Assembly (NCBI RefSeq): GCF_900112795.1
Contig: NZ_FONA01000011.1
Location: forward strand, 93,201 to 157,200
Reading direction: 5' to 3'
DNA: 64,000 nucleotides
From: Thermophagus xiamenensis
GTDB taxonomy: Bacteria > Bacteroidota > Bacteroidia > Bacteroidales > Marinilabiliaceae
Below the pieces are notes generated by a model that was not told where the DNA came from, made no database searches, and saw only the letters and a list, made by a program, of their open reading frames with translations. A program made the translations under genes and the position numbers. This document shows, piece after piece, positions 52,655 to 61,968 of this stretch. Position 1 is the first letter of the stretch. Each line of letters starts with the position of its first letter.

Positions 52655-53737
52655 ATGGAAAATAAATTGTATTCAGTAATTGCAGGAACTGGGTCGTACA
52701 TACCTTCACAGGTAATAAAAAACGAAGATTTTTTGAAAAATAGTTTTTTTTCGGCCGAAGGAGAACCGTTGAAAAAAACCAATGAGGAAATCATAAATAA
52801 ATTTAAAGATATAACGGAAATAGAAGAGCGTCGCTATGTAGAGGATAAGTATGTAGCTTCCGATATAGGGTCGATAGCTGCTCAAAATGCGTTGGAGACA
52901 GCTAATATTGATGCAGAGACCTTAGATAAAATAATAGTTGCCCATAATTTTGGCGATATCAGCAAAGAAACGGGGCGAACTGATATCCTTCCGTCGTTGG
53001 CGGCTAAAATAAAATATAAGCTAAAAATAAAAAATCCCTATTGTGGCGCATACGATGTTCTGTTTGGTTGTCCGGGATGGATAGAAGCGATGATTCAGGC
53101 TGATTTTTATATTAAATCGGGAGCTGCTAAAAGGGTTCTGGTAATTGGTACCGAAACTTTATCACGAATTTCGGATCCGCATGATATAGACAGCATGATA
53201 TATTCGGATGGAGCTGGTGCAGTCGTATTGGAGGCTCGGGAAAGTAATCAGCCGGAAGGTATCATATCACATATTTCCCGTAGTGATACATATGAAAATG
53301 CCTGGTTTCTTCATATGGGTTCTTCCTATAATCCGGAAGTGGACGCACGAGAGCAATATTTAAAGATGAATGGAAGAAAAGTTTATGAATATGCATTAAA
53401 TACTGTGCCTGCTACCGTGAAAAAAGCCATTGAAAGTGCTAATATTGATATTTCGGATGTGAAGAAAGTGTTAATTCATCAGGCTAATGCCAAAATGGAT
53501 CATGCTATTTTGAAACGTTTATTTAAATTATATGGTCTTAAAACCGTTCCCGACAATATTATGCCTCTCACTATAAGCAAACTGGGCAATAATTCGGTAG
53601 CTACCGTACCTGTGTTATTTGATTTGTTGATGAGAGAAAAGCTTGATAATCACCGTATAAATAGTGGTGATTATTTTGTTTTTACTTCGGTAGGGGCAGG
53701 TATGAACATTAATGCCATTGTCTACAAAATGCCTTAA
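52655..53737 (+). CDS. 3-oxoacyl-ACP synthase III-like enzyme (FabH family)
   Basis: A 360-residue thiolase-fold condensing enzyme. The catalytic triad can be read: Cys in DVLFGCPGWIEAMIQ, His in KVLIHQANAKMDH and Asn in KLGNNSVATVPVL. It differs from housekeeping FabH by an extended N-terminal part (FSAEGEPLKKTNEEIINKFK) and a 360- rather than ~320-residue length, as in OleA- or secondary-metabolite-type relatives. It may prime special fatty acids or an aryl/alkyl product; no ACP or partner genes are adjacent. ATG start at 52655. A terminator follows, so it is a single-gene unit. Confidence 0.88.
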   Translation: MENKLYSVIAGTGSYIPSQVIKNEDFLKNSFFSAEGEPLKKTNEEIINKFKDITEIEERRYVEDKYVASDIGSIAAQNALETANIDAETLDKIIVAHNFGDISKETGRTDILPSLAAKIKYKLKIKNPYCGAYDVLFGCPGWIEAMIQADFYIKSGAAKRVLVIGTETLSRISDPHDIDSMIYSDGAGAVVLEARESNQPEGIISHISRSDTYENAWFLHMGSSYNPEVDAREQYLKMNGRKVYEYALNTVPATVKKAIESANIDISDVKKVLIHQANAKMDHAILKRLFKLYGLKTVPDNIMPLTISKLGNNSVATVPVLFDLLMREKLDNHRINSGDYFVFTSVGAGMNINAIVYKMP

Positions 53738-53787
53738 GCAGGAATCTGGCGTAATTTTTGTTATTGTTTTTTCTGTTTGGGTCAAAT

Positions 53788-53825
53788 GCCTTAAACCTTT
53801 TTTGGTATTAAGGCTTTTTATTTTT
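53788..53825 (+). terminator. Terminator after the KAS III-like gene
   Basis: GCCTTAA-ACC, loop of T, GGT-A-TTAAGGC: a 10-bp stem with one bulge, then TTTTTATTTTTTT. Confidence 0.85.
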
Positions 53826-53988
53826 TTCTTTATATCTAAAAATGTACATATTTAAAAGTGACTGATATTATGTTCGGATTGCTAAAAAACTCCATAATGT
53901 TATTATATTGAAGATTTAGATTTGAAAAGGGAATTCACAAAAAATAAAGTAAATAGAGAAAAACGTGGCCAAATTAATTTGATGATAT

Positions 53989-54033
53989 AGGAGGGTGATT
54001 CATATGATTAATTTCGACCAAGTATTAATTTGA
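53989..54033 (+). other. Nine-codon open frame with a very strong Shine-Dalgarno site
   Basis: AGGAGGGTGATTCATATG is followed by codons for MINFDQVLI and a stop. The SD matches the 16S tail over ten bases with ideal spacing, rare in this genome. It lies ~160 bp upstream of dsbD on the same strand, so a leader peptide is imaginable, but chance is also possible. The rest of 53826-54195 is AT-rich without a gene. Confidence 0.3.
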
Positions 54034-54195
54034 GTCTAAAAAAGAGGGATGTGGGTCGAAAAAATGGCAGAAATATGATGAATCCTTTTTTTAGGGGAAT
54101 AATTTTATATAACATCTTTCTTTTCTGAATAATTTATAATGTTGTTGTAAATAATAAATAATTTAAAATAATAAGCTTATAAGATTCGAAATGTT

Positions 54196-56226
54196 ATGAA
54201 AAAGCAAAGGATTTTATTTGTTCTGTTTTTTTTGTTGAGTTTATTTTCAACTAAAGCACAGATTTTAGAGCCAATAAAATGGCGTTTTTCGGTTCAAAAA
54301 ATATCGAATGACCAGGTAGAAATCATTGCTGAGGCTACCATCGATGAAGGATGGCATTTATATTCGATAAATCTTCCGGAAGGGGGGCCAATACCGACAT
54401 CCCTAAATTTGGAGGCTACGGAGAATTATGAGGTGGCTGGTGAGGTCAAAGAAGTCCCCAAGCCTTCCACCCAGTATGATAATACCTTTAATATGGAGTT
54501 GGCCTGGTTTTCAAAATCTGCCAAGCTAATCCTTCCTGTTCGTCTTAAATCGCCCGATGTTAATGTAATTGAAGGGTATGTGGAATTTATGGCTTGTGAT
54601 GATGAGCAATGCCTGCCGCCCGACCGCGTTGACTTTTCGCTTCCGATAGGAGATAGCGAGGCACTTGCATATGATGTTGCCGCAACGGCCGAAGATGATA
54701 ACCTCTCGGCTTCTACTCAAGAAAGCCAAGCGAAAGAGACTTTAACTGAGACTTCGCCGGAAACGGATCAAATAGCATCCGATGACGTGGAAACCAGAAG
54801 TAATTGGGCTATATTCTGGATCTCATTTCTTGGGGGTTTTGCAGCTTTGCTGACACCATGTGTTTTCCCCATGATTCCGATGACCGTTAGTTTTTTTACC
54901 AAACAAAGTAAGACCAAAGCCACAGGAATCCGAAATGCTTTATTGTATGGAATATCAATCATTGTGATATATGTTATTTTGGGGACCGTAGTGACGGCCT
55001 TGTTTGGTGCCGATGTGCTTAACAAGCTTTCTACAGACCCATGGTTTAATCTTTTCTTTGCCGCATTGTTGATTGTCTTTGCCATATCTTTTTTTGGTGC
55101 TTTTGAGATTGTGTTACCCTCCTCCTGGGTAAGTGCAGCGGATAAAGGTGCCGATAAAGGTGGGTTAATAGGAATCTTTTTTATGGCCTTTACATTGGCT
55201 CTGGTCTCCTTCTCATGTACCGGCCCAATAGTGGGAACGTTGATAGTTCAGGCAGCTTCGGTAGGAGGTATGGCCCCGGTAATAGGAATGTTAGGATTTT
55301 CGTTGGCGTTGGCATTGCCGTTTACCTTGTTTGCTGCATTTCCGGGCTGGCTTAATTCATTACCCAAGTCGGGAAGTTGGCTTAATTCGGTGAAAGTATT
55401 TTTGGGATTCATTGAGTTGGCATTTGCCTTTAAATTTCTGAGTATTACCGATATGGTGTTGGGTCTGCATATCCTGGAACGGGAAGTGTTTATTGCTATA
55501 TGGATTACCATTTTCGGGACGCTTGGCTTTTATTTAATGGGGAAAATACGGTTACCACATGATTCACCTATGGAATATCTTCCTGTTTCACGAATGATGT
55601 TGGCACTGGTGGTTTTTGCTTTTACAATTTACATGATACCAGGATTGTGGGGGGCACCGGTAAACCTTATCAGTGGTTTTCCCCCGCCGAGCAATTATGC
55701 TGAATCACCTCATGGAGTAGGCTATCGAGCCCCCGGCAATGGCGGTGGTACCACACTTTCTCTTACCGAAGATATGCATTTGGGACCTCAAGGTATTCCG
55801 GCATTTAATGACTATGAAAAAGCATTGGCTTATGCCAGGAAAGTTAATAAGCCTTTATTACTTGATTTTACCGGAAAGGGTTGTACTAATTGCCGGAAGA
55901 TGGAAGATGCCGTTTGGTCCGACCCTGCGGTTAAGGATATGTTAACCAATGATTTTGTATTAACCTCGTTGTATGTTGATTTTAGGGAAGAACTTCCGGA
56001 GGATGAGAAATACGTTTCGTCAGTTACAGGAAAGAAAATTAGAACAGTTGGCAATAAATGGAGTGATTTCCAGATTACCCGTTTTCAGCGTAATAGTCAG
56101 CCCCATTATGTTATATTAGGCCTGGATGAAAAGAAATTGGTTCCTGATAGAGGTTATAACACTGATGTAGATGCCTATATTGATTGGTTAAAAAGAGGAT
56201 TAAAGGCGTTTAATGAGCAACAGTAA
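54196..56226 (+). CDS. dsbD: Thiol:disulfide interchange protein DsbD-like
   Basis: A 676-residue transmembrane reductant carrier. Signal peptide (ILFVLFFLLSLFSTKAQ), then an N-terminal immunoglobulin-like domain with its Cys pair in EFMACDDEQCLPPDRV. An eight-helix core follows, with conserved Cys in LLTPCVFPMIPMTVS and VSFSCTGPIVGTL. A C-terminal thioredoxin-like domain carries the redox site TGKGCTNCRKMEDAVW. All three electron-transfer cysteine pairs are therefore present. It passes electrons from cytoplasmic thioredoxin to periplasmic partners such as cytochrome-maturation or isomerase proteins. It is a single-gene unit with a terminator after it. Confidence 0.94.
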   Translation: MKKQRILFVLFFLLSLFSTKAQILEPIKWRFSVQKISNDQVEIIAEATIDEGWHLYSINLPEGGPIPTSLNLEATENYEVAGEVKEVPKPSTQYDNTFNMELAWFSKSAKLILPVRLKSPDVNVIEGYVEFMACDDEQCLPPDRVDFSLPIGDSEALAYDVAATAEDDNLSASTQESQAKETLTETSPETDQIASDDVETRSNWAIFWISFLGGFAALLTPCVFPMIPMTVSFFTKQSKTKATGIRNALLYGISIIVIYVILGTVVTALFGADVLNKLSTDPWFNLFFAALLIVFAISFFGAFEIVLPSSWVSAADKGADKGGLIGIFFMAFTLALVSFSCTGPIVGTLIVQAASVGGMAPVIGMLGFSLALALPFTLFAAFPGWLNSLPKSGSWLNSVKVFLGFIELAFAFKFLSITDMVLGLHILEREVFIAIWITIFGTLGFYLMGKIRLPHDSPMEYLPVSRMMLALVVFAFTIYMIPGLWGAPVNLISGFPPPSNYAESPHGVGYRAPGNGGGTTLSLTEDMHLGPQGIPAFNDYEKALAYARKVNKPLLLDFTGKGCTNCRKMEDAVWSDPAVKDMLTNDFVLTSLYVDFREELPEDEKYVSSVTGKKIRTVGNKWSDFQITRFQRNSQPHYVILGLDEKKLVPDRGYNTDVDAYIDWLKRGLKAFNEQQ

Positions 56227-56282
56227 TGTGCCTTATGTTTGGCCTCTTCATCATTAAAATTTAATTAATCAATTAAGAGTTT

Positions 56283-56334
56283 AAAAAAGCAGATGGCTTG
56301 TGGGATATTATCCGGCAGGTGATCTGCTTTTTTA
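56283..56334 (+). terminator. Terminator after dsbD
   Basis: Arms AAAAAAGCAGAT (56283-56294) and ATCTGCTTTTTT (56322-56333) form a 12-bp stem around a 27-nt loop, with T-rich sequence after it. It can act in both directions. Confidence 0.75.
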
Positions 56335-56419
56335 ATTTTATTCTTGTTTGGTGTTATTGATACTGTCTTTGAATAATATCAAAAAAGTCTTCCTAACCCT
56401 TTTAGTGTTTTATCTCTCA

Positions 56420-56560
56420 ATGAAACGAGCATGGCGACTTTTGCAACAAATTAAGGCAGAAGTGCACAGGCAGAAGGCAGAAGAAGTGATTAGTCATTAG
56501 TTAACAAGTGGTTAGTGTTAAATAACTAATGACTAACGACTAACCACTACTTATAAGAAG
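56420..56560 (+). repeat. Truncated palindromic element, GCAGAAGTGC and TTAGTCATTAG repeats
   Basis: ATGAAACGAGCATGGC (56420), GGCAGAAGTGCACAGGCAGA (56454), then AGTGATTAGTCATTAG and CTAATGACTAACGACTAACC (56490-56547). This shows the three repeat types fused in one composite. Confidence 0.8.
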
Positions 56561-56577
56561 CAATATACCAACGAAGT

Positions 56578-56700
56578 AAGTAAAATTTATACGAATGAAA
56601 CGAGCATGGCAGCTTTTGCCACAAAAGTACATGTATAAATTTGACTAAGCCATGCGAGTTTCATTCGACCAATGTGTTAAATAAATTATATACGAATGAA
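56578..56700 (+). repeat. GAGCATGG palindromic element, near-complete copy
   Basis: Blocks in order: AAGTAAAATTTATACGAATG, AAACGAGCATGGCAGC, TTTTGCCACAAAAG, ACATGTATAAA, AAGCCATGCGAGTTTCATTC, CCAATGTGTTAAATAAATTA, ending tatacgaATGAA. Here both arms end in TTTCAT/ATGAAA, the most symmetrical copy. The remaining gap to 56933 shows nothing recognised. Confidence 0.88.
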
Positions 56701-56933
56701 ATATATGATTTATCGAAATATCACGGTAAATGTAATTACGACTTTTTTGATAGTTTATACGAAATATCTGGATTGAATTAATTGACTTTTCTTTTTATTC
56801 GCCGACCTATCTCTTAATCTACTTTTATCTATGTTAATCATTTGTTGGTAAAAATTTTCTTTACGCAGACGGTATTTACTTTTAGATTTGAATCATATAA
56901 TGTTAATAAGTTGCCTAAAGACAAAATGTCAAA

Positions 56934-56967
56934 TTGTTTTTAGCGACAAATAAGGCAAATATTTTTG
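56934..56967 (+). promoter_or_regulatory. Promoter of the OmpA-like pair
   Basis: TATTTTTG (56960-56967) fits TAnnTTTG, with TTG at 56934-56936 (23-bp spacer, slightly long). The ATG at 56994 follows after 26 bp. Confidence 0.5.
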
Positions 56968-56993
56968 GTAAATAAATTAACCCGTTCTGCAGT

Positions 56994-58313
56994 ATGAAAC
57001 ACATTTTACCATTATTAATCGTTATAGTTTTTTTCGCAGGAAAAACCCAAATTTCGGCACAACGAATAGATTTTTACAATCTTGAGGAAGAGCAGTTATA
57101 CGATCCTGACAAAAAATACAATACGTGGTCTTTAACCGCCGGCTTCGGCCCGGTAATATACTATACCGATGTAAATGATTATGTGTTATTTCCTTCATCA
57201 CATTGGCGTTTTGGTCCCTCTTTCTTGGTAAGTAAACAGTTTGGAAGACCCTGGTCTGTTGATGCACAGTTTGTTACCGCTGATATGTACGGAGAAAAAA
57301 ATAGCCGATATTTTTCCGGAAACTTTTATGATTTGACACTTAACCTTAATTTTAGCATTAACCAGCTTGTGATGTTTGGTCCTATTGCAGACCGCTTAAA
57401 TGTGTACGGTAAGATTGGCTTAGGCGTTAATTACTTTAGGGCGCGGCAAAGGAGTTTGGTGACAGGAGATTGGATTACCGTAGCTGATGTTTACGATGGG
57501 ACCCCTGGTTATCCCCGCCCCTACGGCTGGGCGGATACCGATTACTTAGCTATCGGTTATGATCGACAAAATCCTGACGAAAAAACCGATAGGGGCAGTG
57601 AAATGATGGTGCCCATAGGACTGGGTATCGATTACCGATTAAATAAGAGTTTCGACATTGGTTTTGAAATGACTTTGAGAAATCTTAATCAGGATAATCT
57701 GGATGTCAATCTTACCGGCGCGGATAATGATTCTTATATGGCTGCTCAATTTACCTTAACCTATAAAATCGGTAAAAAGAACAAACGTCATGCACTTTGG
57801 ACCTATAAAGATTTCAACCTTGCGTATGAAAAAGAACGACAATTAAATCCTATGGGGCGCGAATTAGACTCTTTGCGTCAACGGTTAGATTATTTAGCTG
57901 CTAATGATTCATCGGTTACTGACACTACTTACATAACAAAAGAAACTATCGAGTGGCGATATAATCTGGTTGCTTCCATATTCTTTGAATTTGATAAGTC
58001 GGCTATAACTCGTGAAGCTCAAACCACGCTGGCCATGGTTGCGCGCTTTATGAAAGAAAATGAAAGTAGCAGGGTCATTGTTCAGGGATATTGTGACGAA
58101 CGCGGGCCTGATGATTATAATATACGGTTAAGTGAGCGAAGATGCCAGGCAGTGGTGGATGTGTTGGTTAAAGATTTTGGTATAGATAGAAGCCGCTTTG
58201 AGATAGAACCCAGAGGCGAAAGTGAACTGTTGTCCAATACTAAAGAATTGGCACCGAATGGTATTCACAGTGTTAATCGTCGTGTAGATATTTTCCAAAA
58301 AATTGAAGAATGA
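56994..58313 (+). CDS. OmpA family outer-membrane protein, first of a tandem pair
   Basis: A 439-residue protein: signal peptide (LPLLIVIVFFAGKTQISAQ), an eight-strand-like beta-barrel region over residues ~40-270 with many aromatic strand ends, a coiled linker (ELDSLRQRLDYLAANDSSV) and a C-terminal OmpA peptidoglycan-binding domain. That domain is intact: FFEFDKSAITREAQTTLAMV, VQGYCDERGPDDYNIRLSER and VNRRVDIF, with the Asp and Arg that hold diaminopimelate. It should tether the outer membrane to the wall. Its stop overlaps the next gene's ATG (ATGA), giving coupled translation with a paralog. Confidence 0.9.
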   Translation: MKHILPLLIVIVFFAGKTQISAQRIDFYNLEEEQLYDPDKKYNTWSLTAGFGPVIYYTDVNDYVLFPSSHWRFGPSFLVSKQFGRPWSVDAQFVTADMYGEKNSRYFSGNFYDLTLNLNFSINQLVMFGPIADRLNVYGKIGLGVNYFRARQRSLVTGDWITVADVYDGTPGYPRPYGWADTDYLAIGYDRQNPDEKTDRGSEMMVPIGLGIDYRLNKSFDIGFEMTLRNLNQDNLDVNLTGADNDSYMAAQFTLTYKIGKKNKRHALWTYKDFNLAYEKERQLNPMGRELDSLRQRLDYLAANDSSVTDTTYITKETIEWRYNLVASIFFEFDKSAITREAQTTLAMVARFMKENESSRVIVQGYCDERGPDDYNIRLSERRCQAVVDVLVKDFGIDRSRFEIEPRGESELLSNTKELAPNGIHSVNRRVDIFQKIEE

Positions 58314-59593
58314 GACTCTCTGTAATAATTTCTTTTCTGTTGTTTACGGGTGTATTACTGGGTCAGGGGAAAAAGGACTCCGTATTTATTAAAACACCCG
58401 AAATGATATATTCTTTTGGGCAGAAATATAATACATGGTCGGTTAATGGAGGATTTGGTTCTGTTTTTATGTATACCGACTTGCGAGAATACACTTTGAT
58501 TCCTAACCGCGACATCCATTTTGGTCCGACAATTTCGCTGACAAAACATTTGGTACCGGCCTTCGGTTTTGAGCTTCAATATCTACAGAGTGATATTGCC
58601 GGTCGGGAAAACCAATATGGCTTTGAGGGTGATTTGATAGATATATCTGTAAATGGCATAGCTATTATAAATCAAATGTTACCACATCCCGGCCCCATTG
58701 ATGACCACTGGAATTTTTACCTTAAGGTGGGTGTCGGAGCTACCTTATTTCGCAGTCGGCTGTTGTTCAGCGAAACCGGGAATGTAGTACAGCGTGGCGA
58801 TTTATATGGATCTTCAAATCCACAATATGTAGTATTGGGATATGATAAAGATAACCCACAGAAAAAGGTTACCCGACAAAAAGAGATTGTTGTTCCTTTG
58901 GGCGTTGGAGTTATGTACCGACTAAATAATCGTTTTGATATGGGGCTGGAGAGTATCTTGCGATTTTCCGCCGCTGATAATATTGATAATATTTTGACCG
59001 GTGCCACAAATGATCGATATCTTTTTACCGCTTTAAATGTTAGTTATAAATTGGGTAGCAAAGAGCGGCGTCATATGCGTTGGACCTACCGTTCAGAAGG
59101 CATGGATTTTCTTGGTAGAAAACAAAAAAATAGTATTGAGGATGAGATAAAACGTCTTGCGGAAGATATTGCTAAATACGAGGCCAATAGGCCTGTAAAA
59201 AAAGATTCGGTCATTATTTCGGAAACTTTGAGAGTAATTTACGATCGTTATAATGTTAAAACGCTTTTTTTCAATAAGAAGCAACTAAATAGTTTCTCTT
59301 TGGCCGATCAGTATTTATTGGGACAAATTGCAGTAGAAATGCATCATTCCCCCCAAAAGGAAGTCTATTTGTATGGTTATAGTCATAGCGAAAAAGATGC
59401 GGAGTCCAATAAACTAAGGAGTCAAAAGCAATGCGAAGCCATCAAAAAATTTATGGTGGATGAGTTGGGAATTTTGCCCACTAAAATAAATATTGTAGCT
59501 CAGGGAGCAGATGATCCATTAAATCTTTCAGAACAAGCCTCTGAAAAGGTTCGTAATTTGGTAAAACAAAGAGTAGATATAATGGTTAAATAA
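58310..59593 (+). CDS. OmpA-like paralog with a degenerate peptidoglycan-binding domain
   Basis: A 427-residue paralog of the preceding protein. Shared blocks include KYNTWSVNGGFGSVFMYTDL, FGPTISLTKHL and the ELGILP...VDIMVK end. The signal peptide is LSVIISFLLFTGVLLGQG. In the C-terminal domain the binding site is altered: YCDERG has become YSHSEK, and LSERRCQ has become LRSQKQCEAI, so the key Asp and Arg are gone. It probably no longer binds diaminopimelate, and may act as a structural partner of its neighbour or bind something else. It starts in the stop of the first gene (ATGA) and is the last of the pair. Confidence 0.87.
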   Translation: MRLSVIISFLLFTGVLLGQGKKDSVFIKTPEMIYSFGQKYNTWSVNGGFGSVFMYTDLREYTLIPNRDIHFGPTISLTKHLVPAFGFELQYLQSDIAGRENQYGFEGDLIDISVNGIAIINQMLPHPGPIDDHWNFYLKVGVGATLFRSRLLFSETGNVVQRGDLYGSSNPQYVVLGYDKDNPQKKVTRQKEIVVPLGVGVMYRLNNRFDMGLESILRFSAADNIDNILTGATNDRYLFTALNVSYKLGSKERRHMRWTYRSEGMDFLGRKQKNSIEDEIKRLAEDIAKYEANRPVKKDSVIISETLRVIYDRYNVKTLFFNKKQLNSFSLADQYLLGQIAVEMHHSPQKEVYLYGYSHSEKDAESNKLRSQKQCEAIKKFMVDELGILPTKINIVAQGADDPLNLSEQASEKVRNLVKQRVDIMVK

Positions 59594-59844
59594 GTACAGA
59601 GGCAAACGATTACTAAAAAAGTTGATTGCAACAAGGACTTGTATTATACAGAACACCGGCCACGGAGGGCTAGAAAGGAAGATTTTTTATCAAAACATAA
59701 TTGAGATAAAGATTTTAATTTTTAAGGGTTCGGCATAAGTTCGGGGGGAAGACTGTTGGACGGATGAAAACGGGGTTATTAAAATCAGTGAATTAAATGA
59801 ATATTTACCTTTAGAAAGATTGTTTGTTTGGCAAAGGAGGGAAC

Positions 59845-60222
59845 GTGAAACCAATTACCGTAATATTTGATGGTTATTGTGTGCTGTGCAGCGGGTTCGC
59901 AAGGTGGTTCAAAAAAAGAGCAAAACTAAAAACGTATATGATTGCAGCACAATCGGAAGAGGGGCGGCAGCTATTGAAGGAAGCAAACATCTCAATGGAA
60001 AACTTTGATGAAGTGGTTGTTAAAAAAGAAGAAGGAAAATTTTTGTCGGGCCCTTTGGCTATTTTGTTTTTATTATCGAATGTTGGCAGAATAGGTCGGA
60101 TTTGTGCCTGGATATTAAAATTATTGCCCGATGTTGTTATACGGTGGGGTTATCGTGTCATAGCCAAAAACCGGTACAAATGGTTTGGAAAGCGGTCAAC
60201 CTGTACGGTTATTACAAATTGA
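59845..60222 (+). CDS. DCC-family thiol-disulfide protein (DUF393)
   Basis: A 125-residue protein of the thioredoxin-like DCC family, named after its N-terminal motif, here FDGYCVLCSGFARWFKKR. Further family marks are AAQSEEGRQLL and FLSGPLAILFLLSNVG, ending with YRVIAKNRYKWFGKRSTC. Likely a small redox or chaperone-like protein; the function is unproven. The start is the GTG at 59845, because AAAGGAGG lies seven bases upstream; the in-frame TTG at 59824 would place that SD inside the gene. It converges on the DUF4924 gene with an 11-bp overlap of the ends. Gap 59594-59844 holds no gene. Confidence 0.87.
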   Translation: MKPITVIFDGYCVLCSGFARWFKKRAKLKTYMIAAQSEEGRQLLKEANISMENFDEVVVKKEEGKFLSGPLAILFLLSNVGRIGRICAWILKLLPDVVIRWGYRVIAKNRYKWFGKRSTCTVITN

Positions 60223-60754
60223 GGTCACCTTTCTGGTCTTCCCGGTATTTGGCTGATAGCATGGATAATGATTTTCCAAAAACAGTTAAAGCTTCTTTGG
60301 TCGCATTGGTTATATCTTTGCCTTGAAGTTTGAGTGCAAAAGCATTATACAATGCTGCGAGCATTAGCTCAATATCATGTTTGGGGCTTGGTTGCATTTT
60401 TTTTTCGAGTTCTTTAATATGAGGAACAGCTTTCATAAACTGGTGCTGGTAGGCAATTTCTTTAGGTGAATTCATTAATCGAATATGCAGATGATTCATG
60501 TCATCCACGGTGTTGATTAAAACTTGCAGGTGTCCGGATTTTTCTTTCTTTTCATTTTTCATCATTAGGGTTAAGTTTTCATACCAATCATAGATTTGTT
60601 TTTTTACATCATCGGGCTGCTCATATTGAGAAATAATGTTTTTTTCAATTTTAAGCATGTCCAGGTCATTGGCCCTAATAATGTCTTCTATTTGCCACAT
60701 ATAAAGAACATATCCGGCAATATCGTTTTGTTTCTTGTGTTTTGCTACAATCAT
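60212..60754 (-). CDS. DUF4924 family protein
   Basis: A 180-residue all-helical cytoplasmic protein characteristic of Bacteroidota. It begins MIVAKHKKQNDIAGYVLYMW with the conserved QIEDIIRAND and later MNHLHIRLMNSPKEIAYQHQF and DIELMLAALYNAFALKLQGK. No function is established. The ATG at 60754 gives the expected N-terminus. It lies 48 bp downstream of the S4-domain gene on the same strand and may be part of the rplY-pth-S4 group. Confidence 0.85.
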   Translation of the reverse strand: MIVAKHKKQNDIAGYVLYMWQIEDIIRANDLDMLKIEKNIISQYEQPDDVKKQIYDWYENLTLMMKNEKKEKSGHLQVLINTVDDMNHLHIRLMNSPKEIAYQHQFMKAVPHIKELEKKMQPSPKHDIELMLAALYNAFALKLQGKDITNATKEALTVFGKSLSMLSAKYREDQKGDLNL

Positions 60755-60802
60755 TGTATTAAAAAACCCGTTTGTGAAAATTTTGAATAGAGATTAAAGG
60801 AA

Positions 60803-61201
60803 TTACCAACCATTTTGAAGGTTGTCCAATTCTCTACGTTCTTTTTTTGTTGGCCGCCCGGCCCCTCTGGGTCTATTCATCTTTTGCGCCATTCTGGCCA
60901 TTTCCAGAAGTTCTATCTCTTCAGGAGGAGTGATATCTTCAATAAAGTCTGGAACAAGCTTTGCACCCATCCTTTTTTCCGACAATTGGAGTACCCTGTA
61001 AGTTTTTGTAGCAGGTGGAATTTTAATGGATATTTTATCCCCCTGACGAATGAGCCTTGATGATTTAACCGGTTGGTTATCAATTGTAACTTTCCCTTTT
61101 TTGCAAGCCTCAGCTGCCAAGCTACGGGTTTTAAATAGCCTTACAGCCCATAAAAATTTATCGATACGTACACTTTCTTCTTCACTCATAACATCGATCA
61201 T
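60803..61201 (-). CDS. S4-domain RNA-binding protein (Hsp15-like)
   Basis: A 132-residue protein. The S4 domain occupies residues ~10-60 ([40 protein letters not shown]). A basic C-terminal tail ([17 protein letters not shown]) is as in Hsp15, which binds stalled 50S subunits carrying peptidyl-tRNA. Its ATG at 61201 overlaps the pth stop (ATGA), so the two are co-translated; an internal ATG at 61189 is the alternative. The pairing with peptidyl-tRNA hydrolase fits a shared role in rescuing stalled ribosomes. Confidence 0.88.
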   Translation of the reverse strand: MIDVMSEEESVRIDKFLWAVRLFKTRSLAAEACKKGKVTIDNQPVKSSRLIRQGDKISIKIPPATKTYRVLQLSEKRMGAKLVPDFIEDITPPEEIELLEMARMAQKMNRPRGAGRPTKKERRELDNLQNGW

Positions 61202-61824
61202 TTATTGTTGTATTGGCTCATCGTTTGTGCCAATCCAATAGTGCCAAATGACTTTATAATTTCAATGGCTTTTTCCATTCGTTCAGGAAGAGCATTCCAC
61301 TCATCGGGTTCCCATTTACCTAGCACATATTCAATCTGCCTGCCTTTGGGGAAATTATCGCCTATTCCAAACCTCAGGCGTGCATATTGATTGTGCCCTA
61401 ATACTTGGTTAATATTTTTCAAACCGTTATGTCCGGCATCACTTCCTTTCCCTCGTAACCGTAATACGCCAAAGGGGAGAGCCAAGTCATCAACAACAAT
61501 CAACAAACGATCGTTGGGAATTTTTTCCTTTTTCATCCAGTAATTTACGGCTTTTCCACTGAGATTTACAAAAGTGCTTGGCTTTAATAAAATAAATATG
61601 CGTCCTTTAAATTTAAATTCGGCAATTGAACCGTATCTTTTATCTTCGAACTCAATACCCTCTTTTTCTGCTAAAGCATCCAATATGTCAAAGCCAATAT
61701 TGTGACGGGTATGTTCGTATTCTTTCCCAATATTTCCTAATCCGGTAATTAAATATTTCACAGTTTTATTTTGATAGTCAGAAGGATGAAAAAAATTATG
61801 CCATTTTTTGATAAAGAGGTTCAT
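61198..61824 (-). CDS. pth: Peptidyl-tRNA hydrolase
   Basis: A 208-residue esterase that frees tRNA from dropped-off peptidyl-tRNA. The catalytic His is in [13 protein letters not shown]; other motifs are [35 protein letters not shown] and AGHNGLKNI. An N-terminal ~25-residue extension ([20 protein letters not shown]) precedes the core, a usual feature in this phylum. I take the ATG at 61824; one at 61839 is also possible. It follows rplY after a terminator at 61903-61941, so part of its transcription may be independent. Confidence 0.93.
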   Translation of the reverse strand: MNLFIKKWHNFFHPSDYQNKTVKYLITGLGNIGKEYEHTRHNIGFDILDALAEKEGIEFEDKRYGSIAEFKFKGRIFILLKPSTFVNLSGKAVNYWMKKEKIPNDRLLIVVDDLALPFGVLRLRGKGSDAGHNGLKNINQVLGHNQYARLRFGIGDNFPKGRQIEYVLGKWEPDEWNALPERMEKAIEIIKSFGTIGLAQTMSQYNNK

Positions 61825-61902
61825 AATTTTAATAACCAAAAAAGTAGAGCAAAAATAATAGTTTAATCCGGAAAAAACGCCTAATTCAGGATTGATGTTC
61901 GG

Positions 61903-61941
61903 TTAAAAAATAAAACCTCCATAGTTTGATATGGAGGTTTT
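61903..61941 (-). terminator. Terminator between rplY and pth
   Basis: Perfect 12-bp stem AAAACCTCCATA/TATGGAGGTTTT (61912-61923 and 61930-61941) with a 6-nt loop; T-rich on the minus-strand downstream side. Confidence 0.85.
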
Positions 61942-61968
61942 AAAAAAGTTAAAAGTATTTTATGTTGC

